Assembly: GCF_008692605.1 (NCBI RefSeq)
Contig: NZ_LFCT01000002.1
Coordinates: 1-64,000 of the forward strand
Source of the DNA: Sphingobium estronivorans
GTDB lineage: Bacteria; Pseudomonadota; Alphaproteobacteria; Sphingomonadales; Sphingomonadaceae
DNA length: 64,000 nt
Direction of reading: 5' to 3'
Within the stretch, counting starts at the first letter, position 1; every line of letters begins with the position of its first letter. The position numbers and the translations under genes are program-made. The notes below the pieces were generated by a model. The model was not told the origin of the DNA. It saw nothing but the letters and a program-made list of their open reading frames with translations, and did no database searches. Shown piece by piece: positions 37,231-44,399 of this stretch.

Positions 37231-38198
37231 GCCGCGATCCTCCCTTCCTCGCGCGCGGCCTGCACCTCGCGGGGGGGCGCCAGCAGCCAGTCGGCGGCCT
37301 TGGTCGCCGCGCTGGCGGCGCGGAAGATTGCGCGACTGTCCTCGCGCAAAACTTCAAGCCAAGAGCCGATATAATCAGCGTGGCGCACGGTCGGCACGAT
37401 GCCGAGCGCGGCGCAGAGGAACGCCGACCCCATCTCGGCGATCAGTTCCTCGCGCGCATAGTCCTTGCTGCCGAAGCTGTTGGTCAGGTCGCGATTGAGC
37501 CGCTTGGCGTGGCCCGTGGCGTGGGTCAGTTCGTGCAGGCAAGTCCGGTAATAATTGATCTGTTCGAAGAAAGCGGGCTGCGGTGGCACCTGCACGAAAT
37601 CTTGGCTGGGCACATAGAAGGCGCGCGTCCCGCCGATGCGGAAATCGACGCCCGACGCGGCGATAACTTCCTCGGCAACCGGCACGATCTCGCGCTCGGG
37701 CAGCGGCGCGGGATCGGACGCCAGTCCGGCGGGCAAGCCCTCGCACTGCGCGACATTGAACACGGTAAAGCGCTTGAGGAACGGCACCGCCTTGGCCTCG
37801 TCGCCATCGCGCGAGGCGCGTTCCTTCTCGGCCTCGGGGGTGAAGCGGTCGGCATAGACGACGGTCACGCCATGCTCGCCCTTGCGGACGCAGCCCCCGG
37901 CCTCCTGCGCTTGCCGGAAGGTCAGCCACGATTGCGACGGCCAACCATGCTCGATGACCGCACCCCACAGGATCAGGACATTGACCCCCGAATAGCTGCG
38001 CGCGGTGAGGGCATTGCGAGGCAGGCCGGGTCCGGCGCTGCCGGTCACGCCCCACGGCTGCACCCACGGCAAGCGCCCGGCCTCAAGCTCGGTGATGATG
38101 CGGGCGGTCACCTCGTCATAGAGGCTCACCCGGCTGTCGGTCTGACGATCGTCGCTGGCACCCTTGCGGCGGGCACGGCGGCTGGCGGCTTCACGCAT
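37227..38198 (-). CDS. ArdC-like antirestriction protein with zinc metallopeptidase domain
   Basis: A protein of 323 aa. The N-terminal ArdC single-strand DNA-binding domain reads LYDEVTARIITELEAGRLPW, and NVLILWGAVIEHGW follows. The C-terminal zincin part has the HELTHATGH zinc motif and a downstream EELIAEMGSAFLCA glutamate. ArdC proteins protect incoming single-stranded DNA from restriction during conjugation. It is notable here because the element also encodes its own restriction system. Start ATG 38198 leads a basic stretch; other starts are possible. Confidence 0.88.
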   Translation of the reverse strand: MREAASRRARRKGASDDRQTDSRVSLYDEVTARIITELEAGRLPWVQPWGVTGSAGPGLPRNALTARSYSGVNVLILWGAVIEHGWPSQSWLTFRQAQEAGGCVRKGEHGVTVVYADRFTPEAEKERASRDGDEAKAVPFLKRFTVFNVAQCEGLPAGLASDPAPLPEREIVPVAEEVIAASGVDFRIGGTRAFYVPSQDFVQVPPQPAFFEQINYYRTCLHELTHATGHAKRLNRDLTNSFGSKDYAREELIAEMGSAFLCAALGIVPTVRHADYIGSWLEVLREDSRAIFRAASAATKAADWLLAPPREVQAAREEGRIAA

Positions 38199-38567
38199 CG
38201 CTGTCCTCCATCACCACCCCAAAAAGCACAAAGCCTCCCCGCAAAGGCGGGGGTGGGCGGCAAAGAGCGACCAAGAGGCCCGGCTCCAGTGGCCGGTGGC
38301 ACCGCCAGGGCGAAACGAAGTGGAGCACCCCGAGCGCAGCGGAGGGGTTGCCGCGGGCCGCGACGGGCCTAGCCGGGAGCGCCGCCCGCACCCGCCAATA
38401 CGGGAGAGGTCACCGACAACGCGGCCGCGCAGGCCCATGGGTGCCGCGATTGCCAAGGAAATCGCACAAGCGCGGCGACAGATTCATGCGCCAGCGATCG
38501 CAACCTTACGGCCGAGACCGAAGGGCTCGGCGGCGAGCAGGCGCGAGCCGTAGAGCGCGGTCGCGCG
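38199..38567. other. Intergenic region with GC-rich hairpin
   Basis: A 370-bp gap with no recognisable gene. A hairpin CCCCGC-AAAG-GCGGGG lies at 38237-38252. The rest is strongly GC-rich (runs such as GAGCACCCCGAGCGCAGCGG). It could hold the promoter of the ArdC operon; no clear promoter elements are visible. Confidence 0.45.
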
Positions 38568-38879
38568 TCAGCGCGAGGCGTCAGGCCTGGCCCGTTTTAC
38601 CGACCCCAGTCCGGCTTCGTCGCGCAGTTGCGCGTAGCCCTCGCGCACGATCCAATTGGCACGTGCGACATGGCTGTCCCAACAGCGACGCGCTGCCACG
38701 GGATACCGCTCGACGTCACGATCAAGGATTATTGCGGCGCCCTCGCGCCAATCTGTGCCAGCGGCTTCAGCGTCGAGCAAGCGTGCGTAGGTCAGAAAGT
38801 GGTGTGCGTCATATGCGGTCACCGCGCCTTCCCCGGGCGCCTGGTCGTGAACTTCGGGAAGGGAACCATCCACTTTCAA
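38568..38879 (-). CDS. Conserved hypothetical protein
   Basis: A protein of 103 aa: VTAYDAHHFLTYARLLDAEA, DWREGAAIILDRDVERYP, AARRCWDSHVARANWI. It resembles small unnamed proteins near DUF2285 genes in sphingomonad and rhizobial elements, but has no named domain that I know. It faces the XRE regulator across an 80-bp divergent region with a palindromic operator. Confidence 0.65.
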   Translation of the reverse strand: MKVDGSLPEVHDQAPGEGAVTAYDAHHFLTYARLLDAEAAGTDWREGAAIILDRDVERYPVAARRCWDSHVARANWIVREGYAQLRDEAGLGSVKRARPDASR

Positions 38880-38905
38880 CGCTGCTCCACTGAACTTGCC
38901 ACCTA

Positions 38906-38925
38906 TTATTCACTATAATGAATAA
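38906..38925. promoter_or_regulatory. Palindromic operator with embedded -10 box
   Basis: TTATTCA (38906-38912) and TGAATAA (38919-38925) are perfect inverted arms with a 6-bp spacer. TATAAT, a perfect -10 hexamer, spans 38914-38919. The site lies between the divergent 103-aa gene and the XRE gene, so the XRE protein probably binds here and controls both. Confidence 0.6.
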
Positions 38926-38958
38926 CGCGACCGGATCAATTCCCCGACCTTGTCGCGA

Positions 38959-39180
38959 ATGGATATGCGGAAGGTTGTGGGCGCCAATTTTGCCCGCTTG
39001 CGGAAAGCGAAGGGGATTACCCAGGAAGTCGCGGCAGAACGGTCAGGGTTCGCGCAGGGCTATATCGGCTGGCTGGAACGCGGCCGCCGGAACCCAACGG
39101 CAATTTCGCTCTATCTCCTCGCGCAGGCAGTCGATGCGATGCCTGCCGACCTGCTGCAGCCGATCGAATCAAACGATTAG
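38959..39180 (+). CDS. XRE-family helix-turn-helix regulator
   Basis: A protein of 73 aa with a standard Cro/C1 HTH: ANFARLRKAKGITQEVAAER, FAQGYIGWLERGRRNPTAI, LYLLAQAVDAMPADLL. ATG 38959 is chosen; an upstream TTG (38950) is possible. It is one of the few + strand backbone genes and lies 34 bp downstream of the palindromic operator, so autoregulation is likely. Confidence 0.85.
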   Translation: MDMRKVVGANFARLRKAKGITQEVAAERSGFAQGYIGWLERGRRNPTAISLYLLAQAVDAMPADLLQPIESND

Positions 39181-39963
39181 ATCAACCTACCCATCACGCC
39201 GCGAGGCCCGGCACGTTGAAGGCGACGCGCCAGCATAACGCGCCGCCGCACCCAGGATTTAAGGTGCTCGCCGTCGCCCGGCCAGTCCCGCGCGATGCGA
39301 TCGGCGCCCACGAGCACTGCGCCAATCGCCGTGAGGCTGGCGCCACAGGCCAGCGCGTCGAGGACGCGCAATGCTTCGACCAGCCGCGGCATCCGCCGAT
39401 CCGGTTGGGGTGTCCGTCGCGTCGGATCGGGAATGCCATAAAGACGCAGCAATACGTGGAGAGCGTCGAGCTGTGCCGGGAGTACCGCCATGCGCGACAG
39501 GTGAAACTCAAGTTCGACGGGGCCATCGCGGAGCGTGCCGGCAATCACGTCGATGCGGAGGTGACGGCCGGCGAACGCGATCGCGACATGCTCGCCGCCA
39601 TCCGCATCGGCGGTGACCACGGCGTTGCCACCGATGACGCTAAGATCGAGGAGTCCGCTTTTTGCACGGGCGGGCACGGCCGACACCGCGAGAACCGCGG
39701 GATCGATCGCCGCCGACCAGATCAGCCGGGCGTCGGCAAATGAGCGCGCCGGATCCTCGGCGAAAGTGCAACCCCCAGCGAGTCACAAAGCCGGAGTCTG
39801 CCGCGGCGAGCATTCCAGCGTCATCCCCAATGGCAACCGTTGGCGTGTAGTCGGGATCGCGCCGCAGCAGCTCCCAGGCGAGGGCGGCGCGGCCTGCTTC
39901 GGCAAGGCCGCGATACGGTGCCTCGCCCGTCCAGTCGATTTGCACGGGTTCAATCCGGACCAC
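39177..39963 (-). pseudogene. DUF6499/DUF2285 regulator broken by a frameshift
   Basis: The N-terminal part (YRGLAEAGRAALAWELLRRDPDY, FVTRWGLHF) matches the DUF6499 start of DUF2285-type regulators. Near 39750 the frame must shift by one base to continue with AEDPARSFADARLIWSAAID and the DUF2285 segment (AALRVLDALACG-like, DGEHLKSWVRRR). The expected full protein would be about 260 aa. Either the gene is inactive or the assembly has an indel. The 3' end overlaps the XRE stop by 4 nt; the 5' end overlaps the phyH stop. Confidence 0.7.
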
Positions 39964-40834
39964 GACCGGCTACGAATGCAGCCAGCGCTTCGGCCTGGTC
40001 AGGGCGCAACGAATCGGTTGCCGCCAGCTGCGCGGGCACTTCATCGCGCAGGAGCACCGACGGACACTGGCCTTCATAATTGCCGAGATTAGGCCGGTGC
40101 TGCGCATAGCCCACCAGCGCTGCGAGTTCGGGATCAAAGGTTCGTGCGACATGGGGCGGATAGACCAGCCATTGGAGCTCGAAGGGCTTGAGCCATCCCA
40201 GGCAATAGCTGATGATGATCCCCCTACGCGGCGTGTCGGTCATATTCGCGCCGCCGCCGTGCAAAGTGGACCCGAGAAACACGAATGCATCGCCTGGGGC
40301 GATCTCGATGGACAATGCATTATCTTCCGCCAGGAGCGAGCTCGGCGCGACACGATGGCTGCAGGGCCATACACGGGTCGCTCCATTCCGCGCAGTGAAG
40401 GGGGTAAGCGGCCACATCACGTTCACGAGATATTCGACCTGACCCTTCGGGCCACCCCACATGTCCTGGTCGCGATGGGGGAATTGAGCCCGAGCGCCGG
40501 GATGGATTTCGACCGCCTGGGTAAGATTGAGGGCGATCCGTTCGCACCAAGGCCCGAGGGTGCGTTCGGCAAGTGCAAGGATCAGGGGATGGAGCACCAG
40601 AGCCGCTGCATGAGCTGACCGAGCAAGCAGGCCGCCAAACCGCTTGGTTCGGTGGCCATAGAAATGACCATCGCTGAATGGCGTGCTCGAAAAGTGCAAA
40701 TCGAGGTCGCCATTTAGCGCTTCGATCGTGGCGGCCGGCAGGGCCGAGCGGATGACGCAATACCCGGCTCGATCCAGCGTCTGGGTGAACGCGGCGACTG
40801 CGGGCGTGTCCGCCGAGGCCTTGATAGCGCTCAT
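39950..40834 (-). CDS. Phytanoyl-CoA dioxygenase-family protein (PhyH 1)
   Basis: A protein of 294 aa. The Fe(II) facial triad is visible: His-x-Asp in FPHRDQDMW and the distal His in GSTLHGGGANMTD, followed by the 2-oxoglutarate arginine in TPRRGIIISY. It probably hydroxylates a lipophilic or amino-acid-derived substrate. The ATG overlaps the luxI stop (ATGA), forming a luxI-phyH operon. A phyH gene beside luxI is known from Sphingomonadaceae. The substrate is unknown. Confidence 0.85.
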   Translation of the reverse strand: MSAIKASADTPAVAAFTQTLDRAGYCVIRSALPAATIEALNGDLDLHFSSTPFSDGHFYGHRTKRFGGLLARSAHAAALVLHPLILALAERTLGPWCERIALNLTQAVEIHPGARAQFPHRDQDMWGGPKGQVEYLVNVMWPLTPFTARNGATRVWPCSHRVAPSSLLAEDNALSIEIAPGDAFVFLGSTLHGGGANMTDTPRRGIIISYCLGWLKPFELQWLVYPPHVARTFDPELAALVGYAQHRPNLGNYEGQCPSVLLRDEVPAQLAATDSLRPDQAEALAAFVAGRGPD

Positions 40835-41454
40835 GCGCCTGTTTCCGCGACAGGGCCGACGATCCGGTTGGGGGAATAGATGTTTGTCCAGCGCAGGCGG
40901 TCCGGTGTGTCAGGCGCAATATGGATTGCGAAAGCGCCAAGGTTCGCGCCGCCGAACTGGCATGCTGGTCCAAGAGGCTCTGCAAGCCACCCCATCGACA
41001 GAATCTGTTTGCGAAAGCTGGCCTCGACGACCCCGGTCAGTAGCGTGATGCCAAAGGCGAGGGCATGATCGACCATAGCCGAGATTAGCCAATTGCGCGC
41101 CTCGAGCCGCGTTGCTGCACCAAGACGCTGTGGAAGGCAGAGACGCGTTACTTCGAAGACAGTGGGGCCCTTCGGCACGCCGCCGGGGCACAGATGGGGA
41201 AATTGGGTATCCAGAAGGTGCGGACGACAACTCGGCAGCAGTCGAAGCGATCCCATGTGCGTGCTGCAGTCATCTGCGGCAGCAATCATGTAAAGGGCAT
41301 GCTCATTGTCGAACTCGTCCATCTCGAAACGATCATCGACGACAGGAATGTCCCAGTCGAGAAGGTCGATGAAAATGCTCTTGCGATCTTCGAACATGCT
41401 TTGGAGCAAGGGATTAGCGTCTCGAATATTCTGATTACGCAACAGGTGGATCAT
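40831..41454 (-). CDS. LuxI-family acyl-homoserine-lactone synthase
   Basis: A protein of 207 aa with the LuxI invariant residues: Arg24 and Phe28 (EDRKSIF), Trp34, Asp46 and Asp49 (FEMDEFD), Arg71 (GSLRLLP), Glu101 and Arg104 (FEVTRL). It makes an AHL from SAM and an acyl donor; chain length cannot be read. It is downstream of luxR on the same strand (60-bp gap) and coupled to phyH. No strong ribosome site is visible. Confidence 0.9.
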   Translation of the reverse strand: MIHLLRNQNIRDANPLLQSMFEDRKSIFIDLLDWDIPVVDDRFEMDEFDNEHALYMIAAADDCSTHMGSLRLLPSCRPHLLDTQFPHLCPGGVPKGPTVFEVTRLCLPQRLGAATRLEARNWLISAMVDHALAFGITLLTGVVEASFRKQILSMGWLAEPLGPACQFGGANLGAFAIHIAPDTPDRLRWTNIYSPNRIVGPVAETGA

Positions 41455-41465
41455 GTCTTGGCTGC

Positions 41466-41492
41466 CTCTCGCACTGATCGGTCCCGCGAGAG
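41466..41492. promoter_or_regulatory. Inverted repeat upstream of luxI
   Basis: CTCTCGC (41466-41472) and GCGAGAG (41486-41492) are perfect 7-bp arms with 13 bp between them, centred 25 bp upstream of the luxI start. The span (27 bp) is longer than a classical lux box, but the site is in the right place for LuxR control. It could also be a weak hairpin. Confidence 0.35.
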
Positions 41493-41514
41493 AAGCAGAG
41501 GCGCGTCGTGACAG

Positions 41515-42315
41515 CTATCCGACCAGATGGACGTATTGCCAGGGAGCAAGTTCGGAAAGGCCAATCTCATTGTCGAGAATCGCGCAGATCACGAGCTGTG
41601 TCCGGCTCGGCACGTCGTAGACCCGGCGCGCATCCGCCAGATAATGTTTGACCGTAATGGGACTCAGTCCGAGGATCGTCGCGATTTCCCAGTCCGATTT
41701 TCCTTGGCCGACGAGGATGACGCATTCACGCTGGCGCGGGGAAAGACGAGGCGCCTGGGGCACGACCAGTTCGTTGCCCGAGGCGAGACGCCGTGCAGCG
41801 GCGAAGCCGAAGGCGCCCACGAGCTGAGCGATCATCATGTAGCGTTCAAGTGCCGTGCCGTCTCGCGGGCCGCCGAACGAGCATGAGCCGCTCCGCTCCC
41901 CGCGCACGCAGGCGGGAATGGTGATGCCTTCATTGAGCCCTTCGCGCCCGGCATGTTCGAGAATGGTACGATGCCTGCCGTTCAGCCGGATCAGATCCGA
42001 CAGGTTCGACCAGCTGAAGCCGGCGTTGGTCCTGAGGCAGGCATGTACAATTGGATCCTCGATGTAGAGCCGTCGTTCGATGAAATAGTCCGCCCAGACG
42101 GGCGGATAATTGTTGATGTTGATGAGACCGGGCTTGTCCTTGCGAAGATCGTCATGATGGATCAGCGCAAAATGCCGGAAGCCGATCTCGCTGCAGATGT
42201 CCTCCATCAGGCGACGCAGTTCAGCGCCGCTAGCCACGCTTCGGGCTCTTGCAAGGAAAGTATCGGCAAGCGCCAGGGATCCATCGGCAGCGGATGCGGA
42301 CCATCGGGCCGGCAT
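41515..42315 (-). CDS. LuxR-family quorum-sensing regulator
   Basis: A protein of 266 aa. The autoinducer-binding domain keeps the usual pocket residues: Trp74 and Tyr77 (VWADYF), Asp87-Pro88 (IEDPIV), Trp102 and Gly130. The C-terminal GerE HTH reads LSPRQRECVILVGQGKSDWE, IATILGLSPITVKHYLADA. It senses the AHL made by the adjacent LuxI and should act on the luxI-phyH operon and perhaps the rest of the cargo. Confidence 0.9.
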   Translation of the reverse strand: MPARWSASAADGSLALADTFLARARSVASGAELRRLMEDICSEIGFRHFALIHHDDLRKDKPGLININNYPPVWADYFIERRLYIEDPIVHACLRTNAGFSWSNLSDLIRLNGRHRTILEHAGREGLNEGITIPACVRGERSGSCSFGGPRDGTALERYMMIAQLVGAFGFAAARRLASGNELVVPQAPRLSPRQRECVILVGQGKSDWEIATILGLSPITVKHYLADARRVYDVPSRTQLVICAILDNEIGLSELAPWQYVHLVG

Positions 42316-42383
42316 ATGTCAGCGCTTCACGGCCAGCACCCGTCGATCACCGCATGGGGTATCGCCCGGTTAATATCGTCGAC

Positions 42384-42503
42384 ATAGGCATGCAACGCGG
42401 TCTTCATATCCTGTTGGCGCATATCGCCTTTGTCTGCGGATTTTCCCATCCCAATAGCTTTGCGCGTGCATTTCGACGGGCGACGGGCGACGGGGGTATC
42501 GCC
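42384..42503 (+). pseudogene. Fragment of an AraC-family regulator
   Basis: In the + frame the sequence GLHILLAHIAFVCGFSHPNS, then FARAFRRATG, is the second helix-turn-helix of AraC proteins (IAFxxGFSxxxxFxRAFRR.TG). No N-terminal domain is attached and the frame decays after the match. It lies in the 334-bp gap between luxR and the GMC gene and is opposite in strand to both, which marks an older, now deleted, gene. Confidence 0.6.
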
Positions 42504-42649
42504 GCATGTCTTTCGTCAAAGTTCAGCGGGCTAAGCTCGGCCTGCCTGGGTAGGTTCATTTCCCGCCACGCTTGTGCAAAGGCGTAATTAGGAACAAGGC
42601 GTCCGGGGAGTGAGGGCTTCGATGCTGTTTGACGAAAGCTGTTCCTGGC

Positions 42650-44248
42650 TCATGCTTGGCCGCGAATGAATTCGGCCGCCTTTTCGGCGATCATGATCAC
42701 CGTGGCGTTCGGATCGCCCGAAGTAATGCGAGGCATGACAGATGCATCGACGATCCTCAGCCCATCGACACCGTGGACCTGCAGCTTGTCGTTCACCACG
42801 GCAAGCGCGTCATGGCCCATCTTGCAAGTTCCGACCGCTTCAAAATTGGGGTTGATGGTTTCACGGAAAAAGCAGTCCAGATCTGCCTCCGACGTGCAGT
42901 CCGAACCTGGTATGACCTCCTGGCCCCGAAATCTGTCATAAGCCTGTTGTTGGAATATTTCGCGCACAAGCCCGACACCCCTTTTTAGGGCGTCTCGATC
43001 CCGATCGTGCGATAGATAATTGGCGTCAATGAGAGGTTGGGCGAAGGGATCGGCCGATTGCAGCTTCAATTCGCCCCGACTTTCCGGCCGCGACAGAATG
43101 ACAAGGTTGGTGACACCATGTTGCGGCAGAATCCCGCCCGTCTCGCCCAGCATGAGGGGGATAAGATAAAATTTGAGATCGAGTTCCGCATGGCCCGGCG
43201 CACCCGAACGAAGATAGGCGACGGCGTCGGTGCCGTTTCCGGCCATCGGTCCGCCTCTCGTGAACAGATAGCGCATCCCAATCTTTGCCATCGTGAGCGG
43301 GCTGCTCATATACTTGTAATCGGTCACCGGCCGAGGGCAGGACATCTGTACCTGAGTTCCGACATGATCGTGCAGGTTCTGCCCAACACCTTTCAGATCG
43401 AGGATCGGTTCAACGCCGACTTGGCGCAAATGGTCCGCATCTCCAATACCGGAAAGCATCAATAGCTGAGCAGACTGGAACGTCCCGCCGCTCGAGATCA
43501 CCTCTGTCGTAGCGTATGCGCGCTTGACCTCGGAATGCTGGACATATTCTACCCCGATCACACGAAGGCCGTCGAAAAGCAGTTTCGTGACGCGCGCATG
43601 GGTTTCGACGAACAGATTTGATCGATCACGTGCAGGCTTCAGATAAGCCACCGCTGTGCTGCAACGGCGTCCACGAAAGATCGTGCGCTCCGATGGACCA
43701 AACCCCTCGGGTTGGGAACCGTTATGGTCGTCGCTGTAGGGATAGCCAGCCTGCTTGGCTGCTTCGATCCACGCTTGCTGAACGGGGCTTGTGATCTGCG
43801 CGCGCGTGACCCGAAGTGGGCCGCTGCCGCCATGATATTCATTTTCGCCATGCTCATTGCCTTCCGCCCGCTTGAAATGAGGCAACACCTCCGCATAGGA
43901 CCAGCCCGCATTTCCCAGGCGCGCCCACTCGTCGAAAATCTCCGGGGCTCCGCGGCTGTATACCATGCCATTGATCGAGCTGCTTCCGCCAAGCACCTTG
44001 CCTCGCAGATCGAACAGAACCCGATCGTTCAGATTCTTCTGCGGCGCAGTCTGATAATGCCAGCCGTACCGCTCCCGCTCCATCAGCATGGTCCAGATAG
44101 CGGGGATATGAATAAGGGGGGTGCGGTCGCGCCCTCCGGCTTCCAGAACCAGAACCTTGCACCCCTGATCCGCCGACAGCCGATTGGCAAGGACGCAGCC
44201 CGCCGATCCAGCCCCCACGATGATATAGTCATACTCCAAGCGAGACAT
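42650..44248 (-). CDS. GMC-family FAD oxidoreductase (choline dehydrogenase-like)
   Basis: A protein of 532 aa. The FAD-binding GAGSAGCVLANRLS is at the N-terminus. GKVLGGSSSINGMVYSRG and the C-terminal GDPNATVIMIAEKAAEFI are GMC signatures. In the usual HPVGTCKMG motif the first catalytic His is replaced: the sequence reads FEAVGTCKMG. It should oxidise an alcohol, but this change makes the chemistry uncertain. It faces the same way as the TonB receptor, 150 bp downstream of it, and probably shares its transcript. Confidence 0.88.
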   Translation of the reverse strand: MSRLEYDYIIVGAGSAGCVLANRLSADQGCKVLVLEAGGRDRTPLIHIPAIWTMLMERERYGWHYQTAPQKNLNDRVLFDLRGKVLGGSSSINGMVYSRGAPEIFDEWARLGNAGWSYAEVLPHFKRAEGNEHGENEYHGGSGPLRVTRAQITSPVQQAWIEAAKQAGYPYSDDHNGSQPEGFGPSERTIFRGRRCSTAVAYLKPARDRSNLFVETHARVTKLLFDGLRVIGVEYVQHSEVKRAYATTEVISSGGTFQSAQLLMLSGIGDADHLRQVGVEPILDLKGVGQNLHDHVGTQVQMSCPRPVTDYKYMSSPLTMAKIGMRYLFTRGGPMAGNGTDAVAYLRSGAPGHAELDLKFYLIPLMLGETGGILPQHGVTNLVILSRPESRGELKLQSADPFAQPLIDANYLSHDRDRDALKRGVGLVREIFQQQAYDRFRGQEVIPGSDCTSEADLDCFFRETINPNFEAVGTCKMGHDALAVVNDKLQVHGVDGLRIVDASVMPRITSGDPNATVIMIAEKAAEFIRGQA

Positions 44249-44399
44249 TTCGAATCTGCTTCCTTAGTGGCAAGTCGCCGCGGCAAGGGGGGAACTTTAT
44301 CTCACCCCCGCGCGGCTGACCCATCGACGGTCAGTTCAGGCTTCGGCACATTTCCACGCACCGCCTGCAGCACTCCTGGTCCTAGACGCCCCGCGCCGG

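Noticed and set aside
40683..41048. + strand frame opposite the luxI-phyH junction
   Set aside because: Shadow of two well-supported genes.
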